A stretch of 64,000 bases of DNA from Lysobacter defluvii IMMIB APB-9 = DSM 18482 (GTDB lineage: Bacteria; Pseudomonadota; Gammaproteobacteria; Xanthomonadales; Xanthomonadaceae): contig NZ_AUHT01000006.1 of assembly GCF_000423325.1 (NCBI RefSeq), positions 186,001 to 250,000 of the forward strand, in the 5' to 3' direction. The first letter of the stretch is position 1. Each line of letters opens with the position of its first letter. Below are positions 55,229-64,000 of the stretch, piece after piece. The notes beneath the pieces are model-generated. The model was not told where the DNA came from, did no database searches, and worked only from the letters and a program-made list of their open reading frames with translations. The position numbers were made by a program, and so were the translations under genes.

Positions 55229-57115
55229 TCAGCGCGGCGGGCGCGGCTTGAAGGGCCTGCGGGGGCCCGCACTGTGCGGCTTGCCGCGATGCGGCGGGCG
55301 CGCCCCCCCCGGCCGGCCGCTGCGCCCGCCCTCCATATCGCGGGGGCCGGCGCGCTGGATCCTCAGCGCCTGGCCGGCGACGTAGACGCGCTTGAGGTGC
55401 TCCATCAGCTCGCGCGGCATGCCCTCGGGCAGGTCGATCAGGCTGTAGTCGTCGCGAATGTCGATGCGGCCGATGTGCCTGCTGTCCAGCTCGGCCTCGT
55501 TGGCGATCGCCCCGACGATGTTGCCCGGCTTGACCCCGTGCGCATGGCCGACCTCGATGCGGAAGGTTTCCTTGGGGTACTCGTCGCGGTCGCCGGCTGC
55601 GCCGTCGGAAGGACTCCGCGATGCGCGCGGCGGGGCCGCCTCGTCGGCGTCGGCGAACAGGGCCTCGCCGGCGTTCGACGGGCGCTGCTGGCGTGGCGGG
55701 CGCGGCGGCTGGCCCCGGTGGCCCAGCTCCCGCGGGCCGGGCTCGCGCTCGCGTGGGACCGCGCGCGGGGGGGCGGTCAGCAACAGCGGGGTGTCGCCCT
55801 GCACGATCTTCGCGAGCGCGGCGGCGATCTCGACGGCGGGAACGTTGTGCTCGCGCTCGTAGCGCTCGACCAGCTCGCGGAACAGCCCGAGGTCGTCGCC
55901 CCCGAGCGCCTCGCCGATGCGGGCCAGGAACTTCGACACCCGCTGCTCGTTGACGGTCTCGACGGTCGGCAGTGCCATCGGCTCGATCGGCTGCCGGGTG
56001 GCGCGCTCGATCGCGCGCAGCATCCCGCGCTCGCGCGGGGTCACGAACAGGATCGCCTCGCCCTTGCGGCCGGCGCGGCCGGTGCGGCCGATGCGGTGGA
56101 CGTAGCTCTCGGTGTCGTAGGGGATGTCGTAGTTGAGCACGTGGCTGATGCGCTCCACGTCCAGGCCGCGCGCGGCCACGTCGGTCGCCACCAGCACGTC
56201 GATGCGACCGTCCTTGAGCTGCTGGATGGTCTTCTCGCGTTGCGCCTGCTGCACGTCGCCGTTGATGGCGGCGGCGGCGATGCCTCGCGCGGCCAGCTTG
56301 TCGGCCAGTTCCTCGGTACCCAGCTTGGTGCGGGCGAAGACGATCATCGCCTCGAACGGCTCGGCCTCCAGGATCCGGGTCAGCGCATCCAGCTTGTTGA
56401 CCCCACTGACCGCCCAGTAGCGCTGGCGGATGTTGGCGGCGGTGCTGGTCTTCGCCTTGATCGCCACCTCGACCGGCTCGTTGAGGTAGGTCTGGGCGAT
56501 GCGACGGATCGGCGGCGGCATGGTGGCCGAGAACAGCGCGACCTGCCGGTTCTCCGGGGTCTTCTTCAGCACCGCCTCGACGTCGTCGATGAAGCCCATG
56601 CGCAGCATCTCGTCGGCCTCGTCCAGCACCAGGCAGCGCAGCTGCGACAGGTCCAGCGAGCCGCGCGTGAGGTGGTCGATGACCCGCCCCGGCGTGCCCA
56701 CCACGACCTGGACGCCACGGCGCAATGCATTGAGCTGCGGCCCGTAGCCCTGGCCGCCGTAGATCGGCAGTACCTGGAAACCGGGCAGGTGGGCGGCGTA
56801 GCTCTGGAACGCCTCGGCGACCTGGATCGCCAGCTCGCGCGTGGGCGCCAGCACCAGTGCCTGCGGGATCTTCTGGTCCGGGTCGAGCTGGGCCAGGACG
56901 GGCAGGGCGAAGGCGGCGGTCTTGCCGGTGCCGGTCTGGGCCTGGCCGAGCACGTCGCGGCCTTCCAGCAGCGGCGGGATGGTGGCGGCCTGGATCGGCG
57001 ACGGGCTCTCGTAGCCCAGGTCGGCAAGCGCGCGCAGCAGCGCTTCCGGGAGCTGCAGGTCGGTGAAGCGGGTGGTCGGTGCGTCGTCGGGGGTGGCGGG
57101 CGTCTCGGCGCTCAT
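55229..57115 (-). CDS. deaD: DEAD-box ATP-dependent RNA helicase DeaD/CsdA
   Basis: 628 residues from the ATG at 57115. All helicase motifs are present: Q motif, Walker [26 protein letters not shown] in [25 protein letters not shown] and [12 protein letters not shown] dimerisation region and the C-terminal RNA-binding DbpA-like domain ([23 protein letters not shown]) follow. The tail is Arg/Gly/Pro-rich ([16 protein letters not shown]). It unwinds RNA in ribosome assembly and decay. The 160-bp gap to the divergent selO holds no further gene. Confidence 0.95.
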   Translation of the reverse strand: MSAETPATPDDAPTTRFTDLQLPEALLRALADLGYESPSPIQAATIPPLLEGRDVLGQAQTGTGKTAAFALPVLAQLDPDQKIPQALVLAPTRELAIQVAEAFQSYAAHLPGFQVLPIYGGQGYGPQLNALRRGVQVVVGTPGRVIDHLTRGSLDLSQLRCLVLDEADEMLRMGFIDDVEAVLKKTPENRQVALFSATMPPPIRRIAQTYLNEPVEVAIKAKTSTAANIRQRYWAVSGVNKLDALTRILEAEPFEAMIVFARTKLGTEELADKLAARGIAAAAINGDVQQAQREKTIQQLKDGRIDVLVATDVAARGLDVERISHVLNYDIPYDTESYVHRIGRTGRAGRKGEAILFVTPRERGMLRAIERATRQPIEPMALPTVETVNEQRVSKFLARIGEALGGDDLGLFRELVERYEREHNVPAVEIAAALAKIVQGDTPLLLTAPPRAVPREREPGPRELGHRGQPPRPPRQQRPSNAGEALFADADEAAPPRASRSPSDGAAGDRDEYPKETFRIEVGHAHGVKPGNIVGAIANEAELDSRHIGRIDIRDDYSLIDLPEGMPRELMEHLKRVYVAGQALRIQRAGPRDMEGGRSGRPGGARPPHRGKPHSAGPRRPFKPRPPR

Positions 57116-57275
57116 CGGGGACTCTCTTGTTGCGCCGGTGTGGCGTGTGGGGGCGCGTAGTCTAATGGGCTTCGTGTGTGCCGCCCGTGGCCGCAGGATC
57201 GGCCGTTCATGCCCGCCCCGTGGTGGCGCGGCCATGCCCACCCGGGCGACACACGCGGGCGCGTACGCTTGCACG

Positions 57276-58838
57276 ATGCTCGACTTCCGCTACGACAACG
57301 CGTTCGTCCGCGACCTGCCCGGCGACCCGGTCCACGGACCCCGCGTGCGCGAGGTGCACCAGGCCTGGTCGCCGGTCATGCCGACCCCGGTGGAGGCGCC
57401 GGAGCTGCTGGCGCACTCCCGCGAGATGGCCTCGTGCCTCGGGCTGGACGAGGGGGACGTCCGTTCGGAGCAGTTCGCCCAGGTGTTCGGCGGCAACCGG
57501 CTGTTGCCGGGCATGCAGCCGTTCGCCGCCAACTACGGCGGGCACCAGTTCGGCCACTGGGCCGGCCAGCTGGGGGACGGCCGGGCCATCTCGCTGGGCG
57601 AGGTGGTCAACGACGCCGGGCGCTGGGAGCTCCAGCTCAAGGGCGCGGGACGCACGCCGTACTCGCGCGGGGCCGACGGTCGCGCGGTGCTGCGCTCCTC
57701 CATCCGCGAGTTCCTGTGCAGCGAGGCGATGCACCACCTGGGCATCCCGACCACCCGCGCGCTGGCGGTGCTGACGACCGGCGAGGAGGTCGTGCGCGAC
57801 ATGTTCTACGACGGCCATCCGGCGCCCGAGCCTGGCGCGGTGGTGGTGCGCGTCGCGCCCTCGTTCCTGCGCTTCGGCAGTTTCGAGCTGCCGGCGTCCC
57901 GGGGCGACGCCGCGTTGTTGCGCCAGCTGGTGGAGTTCTGCATCCGCCGTGATTTCCCGCACCTGGAGGGCGAGGGGGAGGACCTGTACGCCACCTGGTT
58001 CGCCGAGGTCGCGCGGCGCACGGCGCGGCTGATGGCCGAGTGGATGCGGGTGGGCTTCGTCCATGGCGTGATGAACACCGACAACATGTCGATCCAGGGG
58101 CTGACCATCGACTACGGCCCCTACGGCTGGATCGACGACTACGACCCGGACTGGACGCCCAACACCACCGACGCCGAGCGCCGTCGGTACCGCTTCGGCC
58201 AGCAGCCGGCGGTCGCGTACTGGAACCTGGGACGCCTCGCCGGCGCGCTGTCGCCGCTGTTCGGGGACGTCGCCCCGCTGCAGGAGGGCCTGGCCGCCTA
58301 CGTGGATGCCTGGGAGGCAGCGGATGGCGAAGTCACCGCCCGCAAGCTCGGGCTGGCGGAGCTACGGGAAGGCGACGAAGCGCTGATGCGCGGCCTGCAG
58401 GAGTGGATGGCGGGCCACGAGGTCGACATGACCCTGTTCTTCCGTGCGCTGGGCGAGCTGCCGGCCGGTGCGGATCCCGCGAGGGAGCACGAGCTGTTCG
58501 ACGTGGTCTTCTACGACCCCGCAAAGGGGGAGGCGGGCTGGCCGGCACTGCATGAATGGCTCGCCGGGTACCGCGCCCGGCTCACTGACGACCCGCTTGA
58601 CGCGGAGGCACGCCGGGAGCGCATGCGCCTGGCCAATCCGCGCTACGTGCTGCGCAACTACCTCGCCCAGCAGGCGATCGACCTGGCGACGCAGGGCGAC
58701 CCGTCCGGCGTGCACGAGCTGCTGGAGGTGATGCGGCGGCCGTACGACGAGCAGCCGGGACGGGAGGCCTTCGCCGGGAAACGCCCGGAGTGGGCACGCA
58801 CCAGGGCGGGGTGCTCGATGCTGTCCTGCAGCTCGTGA
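57276..58838 (+). CDS. selO: Protein adenylyltransferase SelO (YdiU)
   Basis: Pseudokinase that AMPylates proteins in the redox response. 520 residues from the ATG at 57276. The family blocks [70 protein letters not shown] and [29 protein letters not shown] (the DFG-equivalent site) are intact. It ends SCSS, keeping the conserved C-terminal cysteine where some animals have selenocysteine. The longer frame to 57063 overlaps deaD and is rejected. Confidence 0.95.
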   Translation: MLDFRYDNAFVRDLPGDPVHGPRVREVHQAWSPVMPTPVEAPELLAHSREMASCLGLDEGDVRSEQFAQVFGGNRLLPGMQPFAANYGGHQFGHWAGQLGDGRAISLGEVVNDAGRWELQLKGAGRTPYSRGADGRAVLRSSIREFLCSEAMHHLGIPTTRALAVLTTGEEVVRDMFYDGHPAPEPGAVVVRVAPSFLRFGSFELPASRGDAALLRQLVEFCIRRDFPHLEGEGEDLYATWFAEVARRTARLMAEWMRVGFVHGVMNTDNMSIQGLTIDYGPYGWIDDYDPDWTPNTTDAERRRYRFGQQPAVAYWNLGRLAGALSPLFGDVAPLQEGLAAYVDAWEAADGEVTARKLGLAELREGDEALMRGLQEWMAGHEVDMTLFFRALGELPAGADPAREHELFDVVFYDPAKGEAGWPALHEWLAGYRARLTDDPLDAEARRERMRLANPRYVLRNYLAQQAIDLATQGDPSGVHELLEVMRRPYDEQPGREAFAGKRPEWARTRAGCSMLSCSS

Positions 58839-58878
58839 ACCGCGCCGGGCGTCCTCCGCACCCACGTACAATCACGCC

Positions 58879-60777
58879 ATGCCCCTGATCACCCTCCAGG
58901 ACGTCGACTACAGCGTCGGCGGTCCGCTGCTGCTCGAGAACGTCGCGCTTTCCATCGATCCCGGCGAGCGGGTGGCCCTCATCGGCCGGAACGGCGCCGG
59001 CAAGTCGACCCTGCTCAAGCTGCTCGCCGGCGAGCTGCAACCCGATGACGGGGAGATCCGCCGCCAGGACGGCGCCCGCATCGCGCGCCTCGAGCAGGAG
59101 GTGCCCGCCGACGCGCAGGGCGCGGTGTTCGACGTGGTCGCCGCCGGGATGGGGGAGCTGGGTGCCTGGCTGGCCGAGTTCCACCGGATCAGCCACGCCG
59201 CCGACTTCGACGCCGACGCCATGGCCGCGGTACAGGCGAAGATCGACGCCGCACAGGGCTGGAGCGCCGACCAGCGCGTCGCCGAGACCCTGGACAAGCT
59301 CGGGCTCGATGGCGATGCGCCGTTCGCCGGGCTGTCCGGCGGCATGAAGCGCCGGGTGCTGCTGGCCCGCGCGCTGGTGTCCGGCCCCGAGCTGCTGCTG
59401 CTGGACGAGCCGACCAACCACTTGGACATCGAGTCGATCGACTGGCTCGAGCAGTTCCTCAAGTCCTGGCAGGGCGCCCTGGTGTTCGTCACCCATGACC
59501 GGCGTTTCCTGCGTGCGCTGGCGACCCGGATCGTGGAGATCGATCGGGGCCAGGTCACCAGCTGGCCCGGTGACTGGCCCAACTACGAGCGCCGGCGCGA
59601 GGAGCGCCTGAACGCCGAGGCGCAGGAGAACGCCCGCTTCGACAAGCTGCTGGCCCAGGAAGAAGTCTGGATCCGCCAGGGCATCAAGGCGCGGCGGACC
59701 CGCGACGAGGGCCGCGTGCGCCGCCTGAAGGCGATGCGCGCCGAACGTGCCGAGCGCCGGGCGCACACCGGCAACGTGAAGATGGACTTCGCCCAGGCCG
59801 AGAGCTCCGGCAGGAAGGTGATCGAGGCCAGGCGCGTCTCCTTCGACTACGGCGGCCGCAAGCTGCTGGACGACGTGTCCACGACCGTGTTCCGCGGCGA
59901 CCGCATCGGCCTGATCGGTCCCAACGGCAGCGGCAAGACCACCCTGCTCAAGACCCTGCTGGGCGAGCTGAAGCCGACGGAAGGGGAGGTGCGGCTGGGC
60001 AGCAACCTGCAGGTCGCCTACTTCGACCAGTACCGGGCGACCCTGCGCGAGGACTGGAACGCGCTGGAGAACGTGTCCGAGGGCCGCGAGTTCGTCGAGG
60101 TCGGCGGCCGGCAGAAGCACGTCGTCGGCTACCTGCAGGATTTCCTGTTCACCCCCGAGCGCGCCCGCGCGCCGATCACCCGCCTGTCGGGCGGTGAGCG
60201 CAACCGGCTGCTGCTGGCCAAGCTGTTCGCGCAACCGTCCAACCTGCTGGTGATGGACGAGCCGACCAACGACCTGGACGTGGAGACACTCGAACTGCTC
60301 GAGGAGCTGCTCGGCGACTACCCGGGCACCCTGCTGCTGGTCAGCCATGACCGCGACTTCCTCGACAACGTGGTGACCTCCACGCTGGTGATGGAGGGCG
60401 GGGGCAGGGTAGGCGAGTACGTGGGCGGCTACACGGACTGGCTGCGCCAGCGGCCAGCGCCGGCGGCCCAATCGGCCCCGGGCAAGCGCTCGATGCCAGT
60501 GTCGCCTGTGGCTGGCGGCGGTGCGTCCGCACCCGCGCCGGCTCCGCCGCCGCCCGCGAAGCGGAAACTGGCCTTCAAGGAGGCACGCGAGCTTGAGCAG
60601 CTGCCTGGCACCATCGAGGCGCTCGAGTCGACGTTGGCCGCGATGACCGCGGAGATGAACGAGCCGGCCTTCTACCAGCGCGACGCCTCCGCGATCACCG
60701 CCCACACGACGGAAGTGGCGAGGGTCCAGGCGGAACTCGACGCCGCCTACGCCCGCTGGGCCGAACTCGACGGATGA
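58879..60777 (+). CDS. uup: ABC-F ATPase Uup
   Basis: 632-residue soluble tandem ATPase. Both cassettes have Walker A (GRNGAGKST; GPNGSGKTT), signatures (LSGGMKRRV; LSGGERNRL) and Walker B followed by DEPTNHLD / DEPTNDLD. A linker between the domains and a C-terminal coiled-coil (about residues 555-630, after a Pro/Ala-rich region) mark the Uup clade, linked to ribosome function and transposon excision. A TACAAT hexamer at 58867-58872 is a possible -10. Confidence 0.93.
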   Translation: MPLITLQDVDYSVGGPLLLENVALSIDPGERVALIGRNGAGKSTLLKLLAGELQPDDGEIRRQDGARIARLEQEVPADAQGAVFDVVAAGMGELGAWLAEFHRISHAADFDADAMAAVQAKIDAAQGWSADQRVAETLDKLGLDGDAPFAGLSGGMKRRVLLARALVSGPELLLLDEPTNHLDIESIDWLEQFLKSWQGALVFVTHDRRFLRALATRIVEIDRGQVTSWPGDWPNYERRREERLNAEAQENARFDKLLAQEEVWIRQGIKARRTRDEGRVRRLKAMRAERAERRAHTGNVKMDFAQAESSGRKVIEARRVSFDYGGRKLLDDVSTTVFRGDRIGLIGPNGSGKTTLLKTLLGELKPTEGEVRLGSNLQVAYFDQYRATLREDWNALENVSEGREFVEVGGRQKHVVGYLQDFLFTPERARAPITRLSGGERNRLLLAKLFAQPSNLLVMDEPTNDLDVETLELLEELLGDYPGTLLLVSHDRDFLDNVVTSTLVMEGGGRVGEYVGGYTDWLRQRPAPAAQSAPGKRSMPVSPVAGGGASAPAPAPPPPAKRKLAFKEARELEQLPGTIEALESTLAAMTAEMNEPAFYQRDASAITAHTTEVARVQAELDAAYARWAELDG

Positions 60778-60814
60778 GCGCCGCGGCCGCGCAGCCGCGG
60801 CCGGCGGGGGAGTC

Positions 60815-61721
60815 CTAGCTCCGCGCCGACGGCAGCGTCCCGCCCAGCACTTCCTCCGCCGTGGCCGGGTGGTTCCTGACCGAACTCGTCCACTGGCCCC
60901 AGGCCTCGCCGTCCATCCCGTCGCCGTTCGATCCGAGGCTGCGGAGCCGGCGCTGGTCCTCGTCGGTCAGGACCTGGCCCGGCAGCGGCTCCAGGTGGCG
61001 GACGTCGTCGGCCGACATGCCGAGGCGCTCCGCCACGCCCTGGCCGTACGCATCGTGGATCAGGAAGAAGTGCCAGAGCATGCGCTCCTGCACGTCGCGC
61101 TCGCACTGGTCCAGCAGGGTGCCCATGTTGTGGACCAGGTCCTCGCGCTCCCAGTCCATCATGGTCATGAAGCGGGCGCGCGCCTGCTGGTAGTCGTTGC
61201 GGCGCTCGAGGACGCTGCGGTGAGCTTGCCGCGGATCTCCGGCGTATTGTTCGGCCCCGGGTCCGGTGCCTCGTGCAGGCCGCCGTGGATCGAGGGCTCG
61301 TAGTTCACGTGCGAGTTCTGCCCCGGAGCAGTCCAGGCCGTCCACAAGGACGCCGGTGCCCATCGCGATCTGCTCGTTCTCGTTGTGGACATCCTCCACG
61401 TTGCGGTTGAGGGTCATCACGCCGACGTGGAGGAGCGGGAAGTCCTTCTCCGGCCAGATCTTGGGGTCGTCGAGCGGGTCCCACTCCAGTTCGGGATGCT
61501 CGTGGTCCTCCATCCATGTGCCGGTAGCTGGCCGGGATGCCGCGCGGGCTGAACAGGTGGGTGAGCATGTGCATCGACTCCGGCGTCTGGCTCATGAAGT
61601 CGAAGATGCGGTTGGGCTCCTGGCGGAAGGTGACCGGGTCGGGCTTGAGCGAATGTATGACGTCGGGGAACCAGATCGCGTCGCGGATGAAGAAGATCGC
61701 CAGGTTGTTGCCGACCACCGG
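60815..61721 (-). pseudogene. Catalase remnant (frameshifted, internally deleted)
   Basis: Three blocks of a heme catalase lie in order on the - strand in shifting frames. Block 1 (61721 to about 61510) reads [27 protein letters not shown] and [26 protein letters not shown]. Block 2 (61513 to about 61325) reads [21 protein letters not shown] and [16 protein letters not shown] third frame (about 61320-61215) holds [12 protein letters not shown], and the C-terminal block (DWEREDLVHNMGTLLDQCERDVQERM) is back in the frame of block 2. The N-terminal third with the catalytic His, and the region with the heme-ligand Tyr, are missing. It cannot be an active catalase. Confidence 0.93.
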
Positions 61722-61800
61722 GACGGAGCAGCGCGGGGCCGAATTGCGGGCGCGGCACAAGCGCGTACGATGCACCAGGAACCCCACGCGAGCCCGGCGA

Positions 61801-63303
61801 ATGTCGACAGCCGTTGCCGATCAAGTCCTCGAACAGGCCGTTCGCAGCGGGGACGACGCTGCGCGACTGGAACTGGGCAACCGCTGGCTCAGCCGCCACC
61901 GGTACGGGACGCCCGAGCACGAGCGTGGGCTGGAGCTCCTGCTGGCCGCTTCGGAAGGGCCGCTGGCGGTGCAGGCGCACTGGTTCCTCGCCGCGTACTA
62001 CGTCCAGCTGGCGGTGCGACCCGGGGCAGCGGCCGAGGCCGCGCGCTGGATGTCCCGGGCCGCGGACGCGGGCATGCCGGCCGCAATGGACCGGCTCGCG
62101 GAGATGTACCTGGCCGGCCGCGGCGTTGAACCGTCCCCGGCGCGTGCCTTCGAGTTGCATAAGGAACTGGCCGGCCAGGGGCATTCCCGCGCCGCATGGG
62201 AGGCCGGTTACCTCCTCGACCATGCCGGGGTGGAACCCGGTGGCCCGGGCGGGGAAGGGGACACCGCCTGCACCTTCTTCGCCCGTGCGAGCGCGCTGGG
62301 CGATCCCGCGGGCTATTACTCGCTGGGATTGAGGTTCGCCGCCGGTACCGGGGTTGCGGCCGATCCCGATTTCGGCCGTGCCCTCCTGTCCCGGGCCGCC
62401 GACGGCGGCTACCCCGGTGCGGCGGAGGCCGCCGACGAGCTCGTTCCCGGCGCTCCTTCGCCGCGTGCGACGGAGTGGCACCGTCGCCTGAAGTCGAACA
62501 TGGACAGCGCCCCCCTGGAGGCGCTCGGTCCCGGCCGGGCCGGTGCGGCCCAGCGGCGAGCCGCCACGCTCGCGCTTGAGGCGCACTTCAGCCGGATCGG
62601 TCATCCGGCGCTGCGGCTCGACGCGGGTGGGCGGCTCCGGGTCGCTCCCGGCGGGGCACGGCCCGCCGCCCACCAGCCCGGCAACTGGCACTGGCTCTCG
62701 CATGCGCCCAGGGTGGCGACCAGTACCGACTTCGCCAGCCGCGAGGAGTGCGACCACCTCATGTCCCGGGTTGCGGGAACCCTGCGCAAGGCCGGGGAGT
62801 ACCGGCGCGCGGGCCGCGACAACGACGATGCGGAGGCACTCTATTTCAGCGGCAGCGGACAGGCGATCAACGCCATGGCCGCTACTTCGGTGGTGCGGAT
62901 CGTGGAGCAGCGGATCGCGCGGATGACGGACTGGTCGCCGCGTGCGCTGGAACCGTGCTCGGTCATCCGCTATCTGCCGGGGGAAGAGTACCGGCCGCAC
63001 GTGGATTTCTTCAGTCCGGACCAGATCGAGCGCGACCGGCGCGAGGGACGGGACTTCGGCGGCCAGCGCATCGCCACGTTCCTGGTCTGCCTGCGCGCTC
63101 CGGCGGCCGGAGGGGAGACGGTGTACGACAAGGCCGGACTCAGCGTCGCGGGGCGGCGCGGCCAGGGCGTGCTGCATTACAACGTGGGCCCCGACGGCCA
63201 GCCCGACCCGATGTCGCTGCACACGGGCATGCCGGTGCGGGACGGAGAGAAATGGCTGTGGCGTTCGACCCTGCGCGAGCATTACCTCGACGTGCCGCGC
63301 TGA
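61801..63303 (+). CDS. SEL1-repeat plus prolyl-4-hydroxylase-type 2OG-Fe(II) oxygenase
   Basis: 500 residues from the ATG at 61801. The N-terminal half (about residues 45-230) has helical SEL1/TPR-like repeats ([74 protein letters not shown]). The C-terminal half is a P4Hc-type oxygenase with iron ligands His400 and Asp402 (RPHVDFF) and His474 (SLHTGMPV), followed by a Lys. This suggests a protein hydroxylase with a protein-binding scaffold. No signal peptide is seen. The target is unknown. The longer frame from 61537 overlaps the catalase remnant and is rejected. Confidence 0.88.
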   Translation: MSTAVADQVLEQAVRSGDDAARLELGNRWLSRHRYGTPEHERGLELLLAASEGPLAVQAHWFLAAYYVQLAVRPGAAAEAARWMSRAADAGMPAAMDRLAEMYLAGRGVEPSPARAFELHKELAGQGHSRAAWEAGYLLDHAGVEPGGPGGEGDTACTFFARASALGDPAGYYSLGLRFAAGTGVAADPDFGRALLSRAADGGYPGAAEAADELVPGAPSPRATEWHRRLKSNMDSAPLEALGPGRAGAAQRRAATLALEAHFSRIGHPALRLDAGGRLRVAPGGARPAAHQPGNWHWLSHAPRVATSTDFASREECDHLMSRVAGTLRKAGEYRRAGRDNDDAEALYFSGSGQAINAMAATSVVRIVEQRIARMTDWSPRALEPCSVIRYLPGEEYRPHVDFFSPDQIERDRREGRDFGGQRIATFLVCLRAPAAGGETVYDKAGLSVAGRRGQGVLHYNVGPDGQPDPMSLHTGMPVRDGEKWLWRSTLREHYLDVPR

Positions 63304-63893
63304 ACGGGCGCCGGGAAATCCGCTCCGCGGCGAGTCCCCCGCCGGGCCGCCACCGCCTGTTCTTCGCCTTGATGCCGGACGAGGCACTGCGGGAGGCGAT
63401 GGCACGGATCGCCGCCGACCTTGAGGCGACGCAGCCCGGTGCAGGCCGCCGGATACGGCCCGAGCGCTACCACATGACGCTCCGCTTCCTCGGGGGCTTC
63501 GATTCGCTCGCCGCTGGACTGCTGGACACGTTTCGCGCCGCGGCAGGGACGCTGCCCCTGGAGCCGTTCACCTTCCATCTGGACCGGGCCGGGAGTTTCC
63601 GCAACCGCTCGATCCCGTGGTGGCTTGGCTGCGCGGACGTGCCGCCTCCGCTGGCGGCGTTGCAGGGTGCGCTGGAGCGTTCGCTCGGCGCCAGCATGCT
63701 GCCGCTCGCGCCGGCCCCGGCGTTCGTACCCCACGTCACCGTGGTCCGCGACGCCCGCCGACCGCTGCCGTCGCTGGCGATCGGGCCGCTGGAGTGGAAC
63801 GCCACGGAGCTGGTGCTGGTCCACAGCGATGCGGCCGCGGGCCACGCCTACGCCCGCCTGGGGAGCTGGGTGCTGAAGCCCGGGATGGAATGA
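63252..63893 (+). CDS. 2'-5' RNA ligase/cyclic phosphodiesterase, ThpR/LigT family
   Basis: Two-H phosphoesterase. Both HxTx motifs are present: HMTLRFLG and HVTVVRDA, with the N-terminal strand HRLFFALMPDEAL. Family members open 2',3'-cyclic phosphates or join 2'-5' RNA ends. The start is uncertain. The ATG at 63252 overlaps the previous gene by 52 bp, GTG at 63258 is similar, and the first Met in the domain (63372) would remove its first strand. Length is up to 213 residues. Confidence 0.85.
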   Translation: MAVAFDPARALPRRAALNGRREIRSAASPPPGRHRLFFALMPDEALREAMARIAADLEATQPGAGRRIRPERYHMTLRFLGGFDSLAAGLLDTFRAAAGTLPLEPFTFHLDRAGSFRNRSIPWWLGCADVPPPLAALQGALERSLGASMLPLAPAPAFVPHVTVVRDARRPLPSLAIGPLEWNATELVLVHSDAAAGHAYARLGSWVLKPGME

Positions 63894-63971
63894 ACAGTGC
63901 CATCACGCCGGGGCATGCGACCGTCCCCGGGGCCGATAATGGCCGGTCCCCCACAGTTTTCCGGAGACGCC

Positions 63972-64000
63972 TTGAATCAGCCCCAGCCGGGCCGGATGCC
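63972..64000 (+). CDS. Possible start of an unidentified gene at the right edge
   Basis: TTG at 63972 with GGAGA four bases upstream opens a frame (LNQPQPGRM) that runs off the window. A GATAAT hexamer at 63935-63940 could be a -10. An ATG at 63996 is an alternative start. Too short to identify. Confidence 0.3.

Noticed and set aside
61537-61800. N-terminal extension of the SEL1/P4H protein
   Set aside because: The extension is the antisense of the catalase remnant and has no domain. The ATG at 61801 precedes the first repeat-like sequence.

Overview
This is a gene-dense, very GC-rich chromosomal window with the gene order and codon use of a gammaproteobacterium of the Xanthomonadaceae/Lysobacteraceae (Lysobacter, Luteimonas or a relative). 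The placement rests on the trpA-accD-glmM-tpiA-secG-tRNA-Leu-nuoA-N order, the metY-rimP-nusA-infB-rbfA-truB-rpsO-pnp block, a lexA-imuA-imuB-dnaE2 mutagenesis cassette of the type found in xanthomonads, and several genes that appear to lack a Shine-Dalgarno leader. No genus is claimed, and no phage, insertion sequence or CRISPR array was seen.

Positions 1-29000 are core housekeeping. They hold the end of trpA, accD (fatty acid synthesis), glmM (cell-wall precursor), an isopenicillin-N-synthase-like oxygenase, tpiA, secG and tRNA-Leu(GAG). The complete 14-gene complex I operon nuoA-N follows (5045-19849), then initiator tRNA metY with a clear sigma-70 promoter and terminator, and then the translation/RNA operon rimP-nusA-infB-rbfA-truB-rpsO-pnp. 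Many of these genes are joined by ATGA-type overlaps.

Positions 29000-45700 begin with an SOS-mutagenesis operon read leftward (lexA-imuA-imuB-dnaE2, then an EamA exporter). An operator-like palindrome overlaps the lexA promoter and start, and a divergent UdgX-type uracil-DNA glycosylase lies on the other side. After it come a membrane diguanylate cyclase, a secreted serine hydrolase, an FbpABC ferric-iron transporter behind a Fur-like box, a luciferase-like oxidoreductase, an FKBP lipoprotein, and a small exported peptide paired with a 'host attachment' protein.

Positions 45700-57100 carry metal and stress functions. These are a flavoprotein, a divergent arsenic cluster (arsB-arsR / arsH-arsC), YnfA, YaeQ, the manganese exporter MntP, an Ada-type methyltransferase without the N-terminal Ada domain, and a TerC-family protein. 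The mntP and terC leaders both contain recognisable yybP-ykoY manganese riboswitch cores, and the terC leader also has a 9-bp element able to pair with its own ribosome binding site. DUF2058, DUF421, MgtC and a DeaD helicase follow.

Positions 57100-64000 hold selO, the ABC-F ATPase uup, a decayed catalase (three conserved blocks in shifted frames), a SEL1-repeat/prolyl-4-hydroxylase-type oxygenase, and a 2'-5' RNA ligase/phosphodiesterase. The start of one more gene may lie at the right edge.
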